Shown here in pieces: positions 26,585 to 35,251 of a stretch of DNA of 64,000 nucleotides. Positions within the stretch are counted from its first letter, which is position 1; the number at the start of each line of letters is the position of its first letter. The position numbers and the translations under genes were made by a program. The notes beneath the pieces are model-generated. The model made no database searches, was not told the DNA's origin, and was given only the letters and a program-made list of their open reading frames with translations. Origin of the DNA: Gilliamella sp. N-G2 (lineage in GTDB: Bacteria; Pseudomonadota; Gammaproteobacteria; Enterobacterales; Orbaceae); NCBI RefSeq assembly GCF_002142215.1, contig NZ_NAST01000001.1, positions 1 to 64,000 of the forward strand, written 5' to 3'.

Positions 26585-27727
26585 CTATTTTGTAAATTTG
26601 CCAGTTGTTTTGTAGTTTTTACCAATACTATCGGCCAACAAAATTGCAGCTTTAATTCCTTCGACAGTAATAGGAAATGGCATAGAATGAATTGATTCTT
26701 CGGGAATAATGGTTTTTTCTGCCACTTCTGTGAGTTGTTGGTCTGAAATGGTTTTTACACCAATATCCTCAAGACAAATTGGTAGATTCACTGATAAACA
26801 AAAATCTAATACTTCTTTAAGTTCTTCTTCTGGTGAATTTTCTAATATAAGTTGTACTAAAGTACCGAAGGCAACCTTTTCGCCATGATAATAATGATGT
26901 GTCTCTTCAAGAATAGTTAATCCATCATGAATAGCATGAGCCCCAGCTAAACCACCGCTTTCGAAACCAAGTCCTGAAAGCAAAATATTCGCTTCTATAA
27001 CATTTTCCAATGCAGGTGTAACTACTTTATCGATACAAGAAGCCTTAGCTTTCTTACCGTCTTTTAATAAAGTCTGATAGCATAATGTTGCAAGAGCATA
27101 AGCTGCTAACGTTGGCTTTGCTCCTTCGCATAATTGTTCTCTTACTCCACATGGTAATCCGGCATTAATATTGGCATAAGATTTTTGATTTGCTCTGGCT
27201 TCAAAATAGGTTGAAAGTGCATCCCCCATTCCGGCTACTAAAAACCGAACAGGTGCTTGAGCGATGATGTTAGTGTCAATAAGTACAACACTTGGACTTT
27301 GTTTGAAATAGGCATAATCATCAAACGCACCATCTGGGGTATATAAAACTGCCGAATGGCTTGTTGGAGCATCAGTGGCTGCTATCGTTGGTGCAATAAT
27401 AACCGCATCACCTTCTGCCACACATTTAGCTGTATCAATAGCTTTCCCGCCACCTAAACCTATCGTGCAATCACACTGTTCAATTATTGCTAATTTTTTC
27501 AGACGCTCTACTTCGATACGTGAACATTCACCATTAAAGTCAGCGGTAATAAACACGCAATTATATTTTTCTGCCGTATAATCAAGTTGCTTACGAACTC
27601 GTTCAATATCTGATTGATTACCAATTAATAAAGCTTTTTTTCCAAAACTTGCGACAAAATACCCTAAATTTAATAATTCATTTTCTCCTTGAACATATTT
27701 AGACGGAGATATAAATGCTTTTCTCAT
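26585..27727 (-). CDS. gldA: glycerol dehydrogenase
   Basis: An NAD-dependent iron-type (group III) alcohol dehydrogenase making dihydroxyacetone from glycerol. The 380-residue protein has GLGGGKAIDTAKCVA (nucleotide site), PTIAATDAPTSHSAVLY, and the metal-binding set Asp in GMGDALSTYFEA, His in GAHAIHDGLT and His in YYHGEKVAFG. A longer frame exists upstream, but the ATG at 27727 has GAGGGAAG close before it. It heads the operon gldA-dhaK-dhaL-dhaM-yihS. The likely glycerol source is hydrolysis of sulfoquinovosyl glycerol by YihQ (inference). Confidence 0.94.
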   Translation of the reverse strand: MRKAFISPSKYVQGENELLNLGYFVASFGKKALLIGNQSDIERVRKQLDYTAEKYNCVFITADFNGECSRIEVERLKKLAIIEQCDCTIGLGGGKAIDTAKCVAEGDAVIIAPTIAATDAPTSHSAVLYTPDGAFDDYAYFKQSPSVVLIDTNIIAQAPVRFLVAGMGDALSTYFEARANQKSYANINAGLPCGVREQLCEGAKPTLAAYALATLCYQTLLKDGKKAKASCIDKVVTPALENVIEANILLSGLGFESGGLAGAHAIHDGLTILEETHHYYHGEKVAFGTLVQLILENSPEEELKEVLDFCLSVNLPICLEDIGVKTISDQQLTEVAEKTIIPEESIHSMPFPITVEGIKAAILLADSIGKNYKTTGKFTK

Positions 27728-28068
27728 AACTTCCCTCACACAACGAACCATATCAAACAAATAAGATCATAAAACAACTATATTAATGACAAAAACGAAA
27801 ATAAACGCAACATAATTGTGCCAATTTTGTGATTTAGCGCAAACTTTTAATCAAAAAAGAATGATTTTAGTGGTTGAAATTGTTTTTGAAAGGGAAAAAA
27901 CGGTGTAAAAAAAAGAAAATTGAACAATAATAAACAATAAAGAAAAAAATAACTTAAAATTTAGTTAGATGAAAGGATGAGTTTACTAATCTCTCTACTA
28001 ACTCATAGTAAGAACGAATGAAATTATATCGAAAAAACGATATTGTTATTGATTAAAAATAAAAATCG
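27728..28068. other. regulatory gap between csqR and gldA
   Basis: 341 bp with no gene, containing the promoter of the gldA-dhaKLM-yihS operon. A weak CRP-like site TGTGATTTAGCGCAAA (27828-27843) has one perfect half. AAAACGAAA (27792-27800) is the reverse of the TTCGTTT motif found in the yihV-yihU gap. Two small hairpins lie downstream of csqR (27977-28006 and 28026-28043). The rest is A-rich and featureless. Confidence 0.45.
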
Positions 28069-28084
28069 CTATTTTTTAGCGATT
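28050..28084 (-). terminator. csqR terminator overlapping its stop codon
   Basis: On the minus strand AATCGCTA-AAAAA-TAGCGATT is followed by TTTATTTTTAATC. The 8-bp stem includes the last codons and the TAG stop of csqR. This is a clear rho-independent terminator separating yihV-csqR from gldA. Confidence 0.8.
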
Positions 28085-28851
28085 CTTAATTCAACTTTAT
28101 TTTCTTTTAGGATATTAATGATATTGGCAGGTGGTTTGCTGTCAGTGATAAAGGTTGAAACTTGCTTCAAGTTACCGATTTCAATTGCCGCTGATGCATG
28201 AAATTTTGTATGATCACCAATTAAAATAAAATTTCGAGAATGTTCAATCATCGCTTTAACTACGGCAACTTCATTTATATCAAAATCTAATAAAACACCA
28301 TCGGGGTCAATAGCTCCTAAACTGGTGATAAGATAATCAGCACGAAATCCACTCACTAATGAAAGTGCACTTGGCCCCACAATGCCACCATTATGCGAAC
28401 GTAAAATACCACCTAGCGTTATTACTTCGAATCCTTTATTTTGATATAGAATATTAGCAACTCTTATGCTATTGGTGATTATCCGCAAGTTATTTTTATT
28501 TTTTAAAGCCTTCGCAACAAACTCAACGGTAGTACCTATTGTAATAAATAACGTAGCACCATCAGGGATAAAATTGGCAACTTCATTGGCAATAGTGGTT
28601 TTCTCTTCAATATAGGCTGTTTCGCGTTTAGAAAATTCTGTATTCATAATACTTGAAATTCTTCCTGCTCCACCATGATGTCGAGAAATTAAACCAGCAT
28701 CATTTAATTGACGAATATCTCGTCGGATGGTTTGTGGTGTAACATTTAGAATTTTAGCTAGTTCTTCATTACTGATATATCCATTTGACATAACAAGAGA
28801 TATCAATTTATCATGCCTTGGATTTCCAGTTAACTCTACATATTCCACCAC
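28069..28851 (-). CDS. csqR: DeoR-family regulator of sulfoquinovose genes
   Basis: A 260-residue YihW/CsqR homologue. The N-terminal DeoR winged helix has ISNEELAKILNVTPQTIRRDIRQLNDAG and RHHGGA; the C-terminal sugar-binding domain has TLFITIGTTVEFVAKAL and GIVGPSAL. In E. coli this protein represses the yih genes and responds to SQ pathway compounds. The start is GTG 28851, with GAGGAG 6 nt before it. It follows yihV by 21 bp and ends in a terminator that overlaps its stop. Confidence 0.93.
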   Translation of the reverse strand: MVEYVELTGNPRHDKLISLVMSNGYISNEELAKILNVTPQTIRRDIRQLNDAGLISRHHGGAGRISSIMNTEFSKRETAYIEEKTTIANEVANFIPDGATLFITIGTTVEFVAKALKNKNNLRIITNSIRVANILYQNKGFEVITLGGILRSHNGGIVGPSALSLVSGFRADYLITSLGAIDPDGVLLDFDINEVAVVKAMIEHSRNFILIGDHTKFHASAAIEIGNLKQVSTFITDSKPPANIINILKENKVELRIAKK

Positions 28852-28872
28852 AAATTACTCCTCATCTTATAT

Positions 28873-29772
28873 TTATTTTTGACGTTCAGTTAAAAATTCA
28901 TTTACTTGTTTTATTGATGGTATTCCTGCGCGGCCACCAGCTTTAGTACATTTTAATGCTGCAACAGCACATGCAAATTCTACTACTTTATTAATGGAAT
29001 ATCCATTAGCTAGCGCAAAAGCAAATGCACCATGGAAAACATCTCCCGCGCCAGTAGTATCTACCACGTCAACTTTAAATCCTTTATGCCAATACTGATT
29101 TGCTTCTTCTAACCATAAACAACCTTTATCCCCCAAAGTGACATATACTTGCCCTTCTGTAGATTTTTGTGCTTGTTTTAAGGCTACTGCTACTTCGTCC
29201 TGAGCCGTCATTTTTAATAATCCGGGTTCAGAAAAAGCAGCATGACTAGATAAACTAATTAACGGTTTAATATCTTGCGGGGTAACGTCAGCATCTAACA
29301 CGGTAGGAATATTTAACTGTTTTGCTTTTTTAAAACAATATTCGGTACCTTCTGGCCAGCGAACATCAGCTAAAATGACATCGTAACTCGAAAAATCAAT
29401 ATCATCTAACCACTTTGTATCGCTTAATAAATCAGGACTTGGATAATTAATAATTAGACGCTCGCCGTGTTTATCAACCAAAATAGCTGATTGCGATGAC
29501 CTTGCATTAGCATATACTTTTATCAAAGAGGTATTGACACCATAATTTGCTAGCTCTGACAATATGACTTGACCTGCGCCATCATCGCCAACTCGACCTA
29601 TAAAATCAACTTTAGCACCCAGCTTAGCAATGGCAACAGCTGCTGTTGCAGCCGGTCCTCCCCCTATTTCTTTATAATCATTTGCTACAAATTTACCATT
29701 AACTTTTGGGATATCATTAACATAATAAATCCGATCTTGTACTGCTATTCCCACGCATGCAATTTTAATCAT
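28873..29772 (-). CDS. yihV: 6-deoxy-6-sulfofructose kinase
   Basis: A PfkB-family kinase that phosphorylates sulfofructose to SFP with ATP in sulfo-EMP. The 299-residue protein follows E. coli YihV closely: CVGIAVQDRIYYV, EIGGGPAATAAVAIAKLGA, FIGRVGDDGAG, SSQSAILVDKHGERLIINYPSPDL, and the PfkB signature VDTTGAGDVFHGAFA with the catalytic Asp. The SD AAAGGAG is strong. It is divergent from yihU over a 150-bp gap with a CRP-like site, and is cotranscribed with csqR. Confidence 0.96.
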   Translation of the reverse strand: MIKIACVGIAVQDRIYYVNDIPKVNGKFVANDYKEIGGGPAATAAVAIAKLGAKVDFIGRVGDDGAGQVILSELANYGVNTSLIKVYANARSSQSAILVDKHGERLIINYPSPDLLSDTKWLDDIDFSSYDVILADVRWPEGTEYCFKKAKQLNIPTVLDADVTPQDIKPLISLSSHAAFSEPGLLKMTAQDEVAVALKQAQKSTEGQVYVTLGDKGCLWLEEANQYWHKGFKVDVVDTTGAGDVFHGAFAFALANGYSINKVVEFACAVAALKCTKAGGRAGIPSIKQVNEFLTERQK

Positions 29773-29787
29773 AAAACACTCCTTTTG

Positions 29788-29815
29788 TTCGTTTATATTC
29801 TTAAATATTCGTTTA
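29788..29815. promoter_or_regulatory. direct repeats TTCGTTTA, candidate regulator sites
   Basis: TTCGTTTA occurs at 29788-29795 and again at 29808-29815, 20 bp apart (about two DNA turns). An inverted relative (TAAAACGAAC, 29897-29906) lies just before yihU, and another near gldA. These could be CsqR half sites; this is inference from repetition. Confidence 0.4.
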
Positions 29816-29842
29816 ATTTTAATTTAAATAATTTTTTAAAAA

Positions 29843-29858
29843 AGTGATCAAAATCACT
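29843..29858. promoter_or_regulatory. CRP-like site in the yihV-yihU divergent promoter
   Basis: AGTGATCAAAATCACT matches GTGA-N6-TCAC in both halves and sits midway between the two divergent starts, so catabolite control of both arms is likely. Confidence 0.6.
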
Positions 29859-29922
29859 TTACTAAATAAAAATTACAAATATGATAATAAAGGAATTAAA
29901 ACGAACATAAAAGAGGTTTAAA

Positions 29923-30807
29923 ATGGCAAATATTGGTTTCATTGGTCTTGGTCAAATGGGCAGTCCTATGGCTAAAAACCTAATTAAAAAAGGGCATCAA
30001 GTCGTAGTATATGATATTAATAAACAGGCAGTTAACGAATTAACTTCAGTAGGAGCTATTGCGGCAGACTCACCAGCCAAGGCAGCGAAAAATAATGAAT
30101 TTATTATCACCATGCTGCCTAATGGTAAATTAGTCGAACAAGTTATTTTTGCTGAAAACGGAATAAAAGAAACTATAAGTAGTAATGCTCTACTTATAGA
30201 TATGTCAACAATCCATCCATTAGAGAGTGATTCAATTCGCAATCGACTTGCCGCAATAAATATAGAATTTATGGATGTTCCTGTCGGGCGAACATCCACC
30301 AATGCTATTGATGGAACATTACTGATTTTAGCTGGTGGTAGCCAAAGTCAAATCGATAGAGCTTCGGAAATATTACTTTGTATGGGATCTGAAATTATCA
30401 ATACCGGAGGTCCAGGCAGAGGAATAAGAGTAAAACTTATCAATAATTTCATGAGTATTGCATTAAACGCATTATCCGCTGAAGCCGCCACACTTTGTGA
30501 TGCATTAGAGTTACCATTTGATGTTGCGATGAAAGTGATGAGTGGCACGCCGGCCAGTAAAGGACATTTCACTACAACTTGGCCAAACAAAGTTTTAAAA
30601 GGTGATTTAACACCAGCATTCATGATTGATCTTGCTCATAAAGATTTGGGGATAGCGCTTGATGTAGCTAACCAACTCCATGTGCCATTACCTATGGGAG
30701 CAGCATCACGTGAAGTTTATAGTCAAGCAAGGGCAATGGGACGAGGCAAACAAGACTGGACAGCAATTCTTGAACATTGTCGTTTTTGTTCAGGTTTGAA
30801 AAAATAA
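29923..30807 (+). CDS. yihU: 3-sulfolactaldehyde reductase
   Basis: Reduces 3-sulfolactaldehyde to DHPS with NADH, the last step of sulfo-EMP. The 294-residue beta-hydroxyacid dehydrogenase is close to E. coli Yih[17 protein letters not shown] (NAD site), [23 protein letters not shown], and [22 protein letters not shown] with catalytic Lys171. [16 protein letters not shown] also matches. It is the first gene of the plus-strand arm, with SD AAGAGG, and is followed 19 bp later by yihT. Its NADH demand could be met by GldA in the neighbouring operon. Confidence 0.96.
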   Translation: MANIGFIGLGQMGSPMAKNLIKKGHQVVVYDINKQAVNELTSVGAIAADSPAKAAKNNEFIITMLPNGKLVEQVIFAENGIKETISSNALLIDMSTIHPLESDSIRNRLAAINIEFMDVPVGRTSTNAIDGTLLILAGGSQSQIDRASEILLCMGSEIINTGGPGRGIRVKLINNFMSIALNALSAEAATLCDALELPFDVAMKVMSGTPASKGHFTTTWPNKVLKGDLTPAFMIDLAHKDLGIALDVANQLHVPLPMGAASREVYSQARAMGRGKQDWTAILEHCRFCSGLKK

Positions 30808-30826
30808 TAAATTATAGGAGAAAAAA

Positions 30827-31702
30827 ATGACTAAATATACAGTAAAAGATATCGCCAGAAATTCAGGCGGGTTTGCGATGTTGGCGGTAGATCAACGAGA
30901 AGCAATGCGATTAATGTTTGCCGCGGCAGGCATGTCTACCCCTATAAAAGATGAGGTATTAACTGATTTTAAAGTTAATGCAGCAAAAATTTTAACACCT
31001 TATGCTTCAGGTGTATTAGTAGATCAACAATTTTGTTACGACGAAATTATCAAACAAAAAGCGGTTGATAAAAATTGTGCACTAATTGTTGCCGCAGATG
31101 ATTTTATTCCCGGTAATGGTATCCCCGTTGATAAGGTGCGTATTGATAAAAATGTCAATGCTGCTCAAGTAAAAAAAGATGGAGCTAAAGCACTGAAATT
31201 ATTGGTACTTTGGCGACAAGATGAAGATCCTAACGAAAGATTAGACATGGTTAAAGAATTTAACAAAATCTGCCATGATGCCGGCCTAGTTAGTATTATT
31301 GAACCTGTTGTTCGACCACCAAGAACAGGTGACAAATTTGACCGTGAAAAAGCAATTATCGATGCTGCAAAAGAGTTGGGTGATTCTGGCGCGGATTTGT
31401 ATAAAGTTGAAATGCCACTTTTTGGTAAAGGTCAATCTAATGATTTACTCAAAGCATCGCAAAAACTAAATGAACATATCAATATGCCATGGGTAATTTT
31501 ATCTTCTGGGGTTGATGCAAATTTATTTGCCAGATCTGTGCGTATTGCGATGCGTGCAGGTGCATCAGGTTTTCTTGCCGGACGAGCAGTATGGGCATCT
31601 GTTATTGGATTACCTGATACAGAATTAATGCTTAAAGATATTTCTGCACCAAGATTACAACATTTAGGCACAATTGTTGATGAGATGATGTCTTCTCGGT
31701 AA
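30827..31702 (+). CDS. yihT: 6-deoxy-6-sulfofructose-1-phosphate aldolase
   Basis: A class I aldolase cleaving SFP to DHAP and 3-sulfolactaldehyde. The 291-residue protein is nearly collinear with E. coli Yih[63 protein letters not shown], and [15 protein letters not shown] with Schiff-base Lys193 at the same position. [17 protein letters not shown] also matches. The SD ATAGGAG is clear. An inverted repeat follows at 31733-31751. Confidence 0.97.
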   Translation: MTKYTVKDIARNSGGFAMLAVDQREAMRLMFAAAGMSTPIKDEVLTDFKVNAAKILTPYASGVLVDQQFCYDEIIKQKAVDKNCALIVAADDFIPGNGIPVDKVRIDKNVNAAQVKKDGAKALKLLVLWRQDEDPNERLDMVKEFNKICHDAGLVSIIEPVVRPPRTGDKFDREKAIIDAAKELGDSGADLYKVEMPLFGKGQSNDLLKASQKLNEHINMPWVILSSGVDANLFARSVRIAMRAGASGFLAGRAVWASVIGLPDTELMLKDISAPRLQHLGTIVDEMMSSR

Positions 31703-31732
31703 ATCTAATACATCAATATGTATAAAGTAATT

Positions 31733-31751
31733 GCATGACAATAAGTCATGC
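31733..31751 (+). terminator. inverted repeat after yihT
   Basis: GCATGAC and GTCATGC form a 7-bp stem around AATAA, 30 bp past the yihT stop. No T run follows, so it may weaken read-through or be a binding site rather than a full terminator. Confidence 0.35.
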
Positions 31752-31820
31752 ATAAACCTCATTTAGATGTATTTAAAGATAAGTCTAATGATAATAAGGA
31801 ATTGATCATATGGTTTATTA

Positions 31821-31835
31821 GCTTTGTTACAAAGC
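31821..31835. promoter_or_regulatory. palindrome upstream of yihQ, candidate operator
   Basis: GCTTTGT-T-ACAAAGC is a 15-bp palindrome about 40 bp before the yihQ ATG. Its place fits an operator, perhaps for CsqR. The assignment is a guess. Confidence 0.35.
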
Positions 31836-31872
31836 GATTAACCGTATTATTTAAGTTATAGAGGATGGCACC

Positions 31873-33888
31873 ATGAAAATAAGCCTTATCAATAATGGAT
31901 TTGAAATAACCCAAAACGAAAAACAATTATTGGTACACACAACTGAAAACCCTGCAATATTTGTCGGTGTTGGCCAAGAAAAAATGGAAATTTATCGTGG
32001 CAATTTTGATATTCACGATTATATAGAAGAGCGTATTCCACTTCGTTTCGCGAAAATTACTGACAATATTGTTGAATTTTCATGTGGAAAGGATAGTCCC
32101 GTACAAATAACAATGAAAATAACACATCAAAATAATTTAGACGCCTTATTATCATTTGAAAGTCAAAACCAACATTTAAATCGTTTTTGGATTCGACTAT
32201 CCGCCACACAAAATGAGAAAGTATGGGGATGTGGTGAACAGATGTCATATTTGAATATGCGCGGACGCCATTTTCCACTCTGGACATCAGAGCCTGGTGT
32301 CGGACGTGATAAAACGACTGAAATAACCTTCCTCTCAGATAAATATAATAAAGCAGGAGGAGACTATTATCATACCAATTACCCACAACCAACTTTTATT
32401 TCATCCAATCATTATGCATGTCATATCAATACCACCGCTTATGCTGATTTTGATTTTAGGAATAATGATTTTCATGAATTACAAATTTGGGAAATTCCAC
32501 AATCAATTGAACTTTATAGTGCCCAAACCTACTTAGATATTGTCGAAAAATTGAGTTTACGCTTTGGTCGACAACCCAAATTACCAGAATGGGTTTATAA
32601 CGGAATTATTTTAGGTTTAAAAGGTGGCGAAGAAAATACATTTTCCAGAATGGAAAATGCGATCAAAAAAGGCGTACCGGTTGCAGCTGTATGGAGTGAA
32701 GATTGGGTTGGTTTACGTATTACTTCGTTTGGTAAACGGTTATTTTGGGATTGGAAATGGAGTCGAAAACGTTATCCTAATTTAGAGCAAAAAATAAAAG
32801 AGTTAAAACAAAGAAATATTCGTTTTATGAGTTATCTCAATCCCTATTTATGTAATGATGGTGAATTATTTCCAATCGCCAAACAAAAAGGATATTTTGC
32901 ATTAAATAAAGATGGTGATGTTGCTTTAGTTGATTTTGGTGAATTCTATTGTGGTGTGGTTGATTTTACCAATCCTAAAGCATGTGAATGGTATAAAGAA
33001 GAAATAATCAAAAAGAACTGCTTAGATCTCGATATTTCTGGATGGATGGCCGATTTTGGAGAATATCTACCGACGGACAATATCTATCTGGCAAATGGCG
33101 TTGAGGCCAAGCTAATGCATAATGCGTGGCCAACATTATGGGCAAAGGTCAATGCAGAAGCTATCGCTGAAGCGGGTAAAACCGATGATGTAACCTTTTT
33201 TATGCGAGCTGGTTATACCGGTGTGCAAAAATATTGTCCATTACTATGGGCTGGAGACCAATCTGTCGATTTTTCACGTCATGATGGATTAAATACGGTG
33301 ATTTGTGCAGCGCTTTCCTCGGGATTGATGGGTAATGCTTATCATCATAGTGATATAGGTGGTTATACGAGTTTATTTAACAATCGGCGTAGCAAAGAAC
33401 TTTTTGAACGTTGGGCTGAGATGGCCGCATTCACACCTGTTATGCGAACTCACGAATGTAATAGACCTGATGAAAATTTCCAATTCGATCATGATCCTTC
33501 AACAATTGCCCATTTGGCTAAAATGACTAACATATATCGTCATTTAGTACCTTATGTTAAAGCATTAGCTGATGAAGCTAGCGAAAAAGGTTATCCATTA
33601 CAGCGTCCTTTGTTTGTCCATTTTGAGCAGGATATCAATACTTATGATATTCAAGATCAATATATGTACGGCAAGGACTTACTTGTTGCTCCCGTTCATC
33701 AGCAAGGTGTAACAGAGTGGAAAGTTTATTTACCTGCCGATGAAACATGGATTAATGTTTGGAGTAAACAGCAGGTACAAGGCGGTCAATTTATCACGGT
33801 CGCTGCTCCTATCGGTCAACCGCCGGTATTTTATCGCAAAACCAGCAAATGGACTGACCTATTTGCAGAAATTGCTGATATCAAATAG
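31873..33888 (+). CDS. yihQ: sulfoquinovosidase (GH31)
   Basis: Hydrolyses alpha-sulfoquinovosides, chiefly sulfoquinovosyl glycerol, to SQ and glycerol. The 671-residue GH31 protein is close to E. coli YihQ in length (about 678). GKRLFWDW holds Arg289 and Trp292, equivalent to the sulfonate-binding Arg301/Trp304 of E. coli. WMADFGEYLP holds nucleophile Asp394, and WAGDQ holds acid/base Asp462. These sulfonate-recognition residues separate it from ordinary alpha-glucosidases. No signal peptide is seen, so it acts in the cytosol and the glyceride must be imported. It is the third gene of the plus-strand arm, after a 170-bp gap that may hold its own promoter. Confidence 0.96.
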   Translation: MKISLINNGFEITQNEKQLLVHTTENPAIFVGVGQEKMEIYRGNFDIHDYIEERIPLRFAKITDNIVEFSCGKDSPVQITMKITHQNNLDALLSFESQNQHLNRFWIRLSATQNEKVWGCGEQMSYLNMRGRHFPLWTSEPGVGRDKTTEITFLSDKYNKAGGDYYHTNYPQPTFISSNHYACHINTTAYADFDFRNNDFHELQIWEIPQSIELYSAQTYLDIVEKLSLRFGRQPKLPEWVYNGIILGLKGGEENTFSRMENAIKKGVPVAAVWSEDWVGLRITSFGKRLFWDWKWSRKRYPNLEQKIKELKQRNIRFMSYLNPYLCNDGELFPIAKQKGYFALNKDGDVALVDFGEFYCGVVDFTNPKACEWYKEEIIKKNCLDLDISGWMADFGEYLPTDNIYLANGVEAKLMHNAWPTLWAKVNAEAIAEAGKTDDVTFFMRAGYTGVQKYCPLLWAGDQSVDFSRHDGLNTVICAALSSGLMGNAYHHSDIGGYTSLFNNRRSKELFERWAEMAAFTPVMRTHECNRPDENFQFDHDPSTIAHLAKMTNIYRHLVPYVKALADEASEKGYPLQRPLFVHFEQDINTYDIQDQYMYGKDLLVAPVHQQGVTEWKVYLPADETWINVWSKQQVQGGQFITVAAPIGQPPVFYRKTSKWTDLFAEIADIK

Positions 33889-33915
33889 TCAAAAACGCTA
33901 TAGATAGTGATAACA

Positions 33916-33945
33916 AAGAGCGATAGTTAAAACTTATTCGCTCTT
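33916..33945 (+). terminator. hairpin after yihQ
   Basis: AAGAGCGA (33916-33923) pairs with TCGCTCTT (33938-33945), 27 bp past the yihQ stop. A moderate terminator with a short T tract. Confidence 0.45.
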
Positions 33946-34099
33946 CAAACTAAAACTCATAATCAAAATTGTCAATTACTTAAAGATTAAATTAATTAAC
34001 ATCAGAGAACTAAGAAAACTTATTAAATAGAAATTGAACTTCTTGGTCTATATCTTCTTTGAGTAACACAATTTAGCTAACTATTATTAAGGTTTGCTC

Positions 34100-35011
34100 A
34101 TGAAAGAGAATAACGTAACCCATCTCAATATAGTATTTATTAAAAAGGGAGATATAGAAATAGGATTACTTCCTGAATTAGGCGGCACTATCGCATTTGC
34201 CAAATATAAAAATCTTGACTTCATGCGAGCATGGACTGGAGAATTTACACCTAGACGAACTTGCTGTTATCCCCTTGTTCCGTTTTCAAATCGAATTGCC
34301 AATGGTCAATTTTCGTTTGCGGGTAGATCCTATCAACTGGCGAAAAATTTTGCTGATCATCCTCACACAATTCATGGCATAGCATGGCAAAAACCTTGGG
34401 AAATCATTGAACATTTGCAAGATAAAATTATTTTAGGTTATCAACATCGCCCCGATATTGACGGGATTGAAGGTTGGCCATTTTCATTTTCAGTTATACA
34501 AACAGTAGAGATTTTTGAAAATAGCTTACTAGTCAAGATGGATATAACCAACAGTGACAGTTGCGATATACCTGTGGGATTTGGTTGGCATCCATTTTTT
34601 CCTCGACATGATGATGTATTATTGCAATTTGATGCAGAACAAGTGGTTATCAATAATGATAATATGTTACCTGAAAAAATCATCGATATACCTAATGATT
34701 GGAATTACCATAAACTGAAACAATTAGGTGAACCAAATCTGGATAATTGCTTCGTTAATTGGAACAGAAAAGCAATAATACAATGGCCGACTAAAAAATT
34801 ATCGTTAACATTAACTGCTACAACACCATTAACCTACTTAGTTGTCATGACCCCTTCTGCACCAATGAATACCTTTTTTGCTGTTGAACCGGTGAGCCAT
34901 ATTAATAACGCCATCAACAGTAATACACCATTGCATAATGGAATCCAAGTGATAGCAAGTAATCAAACCCTAACGGGTGAGATGCAAATGCAACTTGATG
35001 AAATAAATTGA
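34100..35011 (+). CDS. yihR: sulfoquinovose mutarotase / aldose 1-epimerase-like
   Basis: A 303-residue aldose 1-epimerase-fold protein. It would speed interconversion of the SQ anomers released by YihQ, preparing the form used by YihS. Motifs: GGTIAFAKYKN, YPLVPFSNRIANGQFSFAG, HTIHGIAWQKPWE and PVGFGWHPFF with the catalytic His, and AVEPVSHINNA with the Glu. The frame opens at TTG 34094, but AAGG sits 7 nt before the ATG at 34100. It is the last gene of the sulfoquinovose island. A general galactose mutarotase role is an alternative, but position and family favour YihR. Confidence 0.88.
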   Translation: MKENNVTHLNIVFIKKGDIEIGLLPELGGTIAFAKYKNLDFMRAWTGEFTPRRTCCYPLVPFSNRIANGQFSFAGRSYQLAKNFADHPHTIHGIAWQKPWEIIEHLQDKIILGYQHRPDIDGIEGWPFSFSVIQTVEIFENSLLVKMDITNSDSCDIPVGFGWHPFFPRHDDVLLQFDAEQVVINNDNMLPEKIIDIPNDWNYHKLKQLGEPNLDNCFVNWNRKAIIQWPTKKLSLTLTATTPLTYLVVMTPSAPMNTFFAVEPVSHINNAINSNTPLHNGIQVIASNQTLTGEMQMQLDEIN

Positions 35012-35251
35012 TTATTTAAATAGAACTTAAATCATAAAAAGTTAGTTCCCGCCAAAAACTTCGTTCCTTACTTTTTAGGCAGATTATTTATTTAAATGAT
35101 TGAACAAAAAATATTAAGGAATGTTTTTGGGGGAACAATTATTGCAGTGATTTTGTGCTTTTAGGTTATCAAATCGTCTTTAACAAATATTGCTTGCCAG
35201 TGGTAAAATCATTACAATGAAAGTCAATTAACCACTATCTTTTTTATCGTT

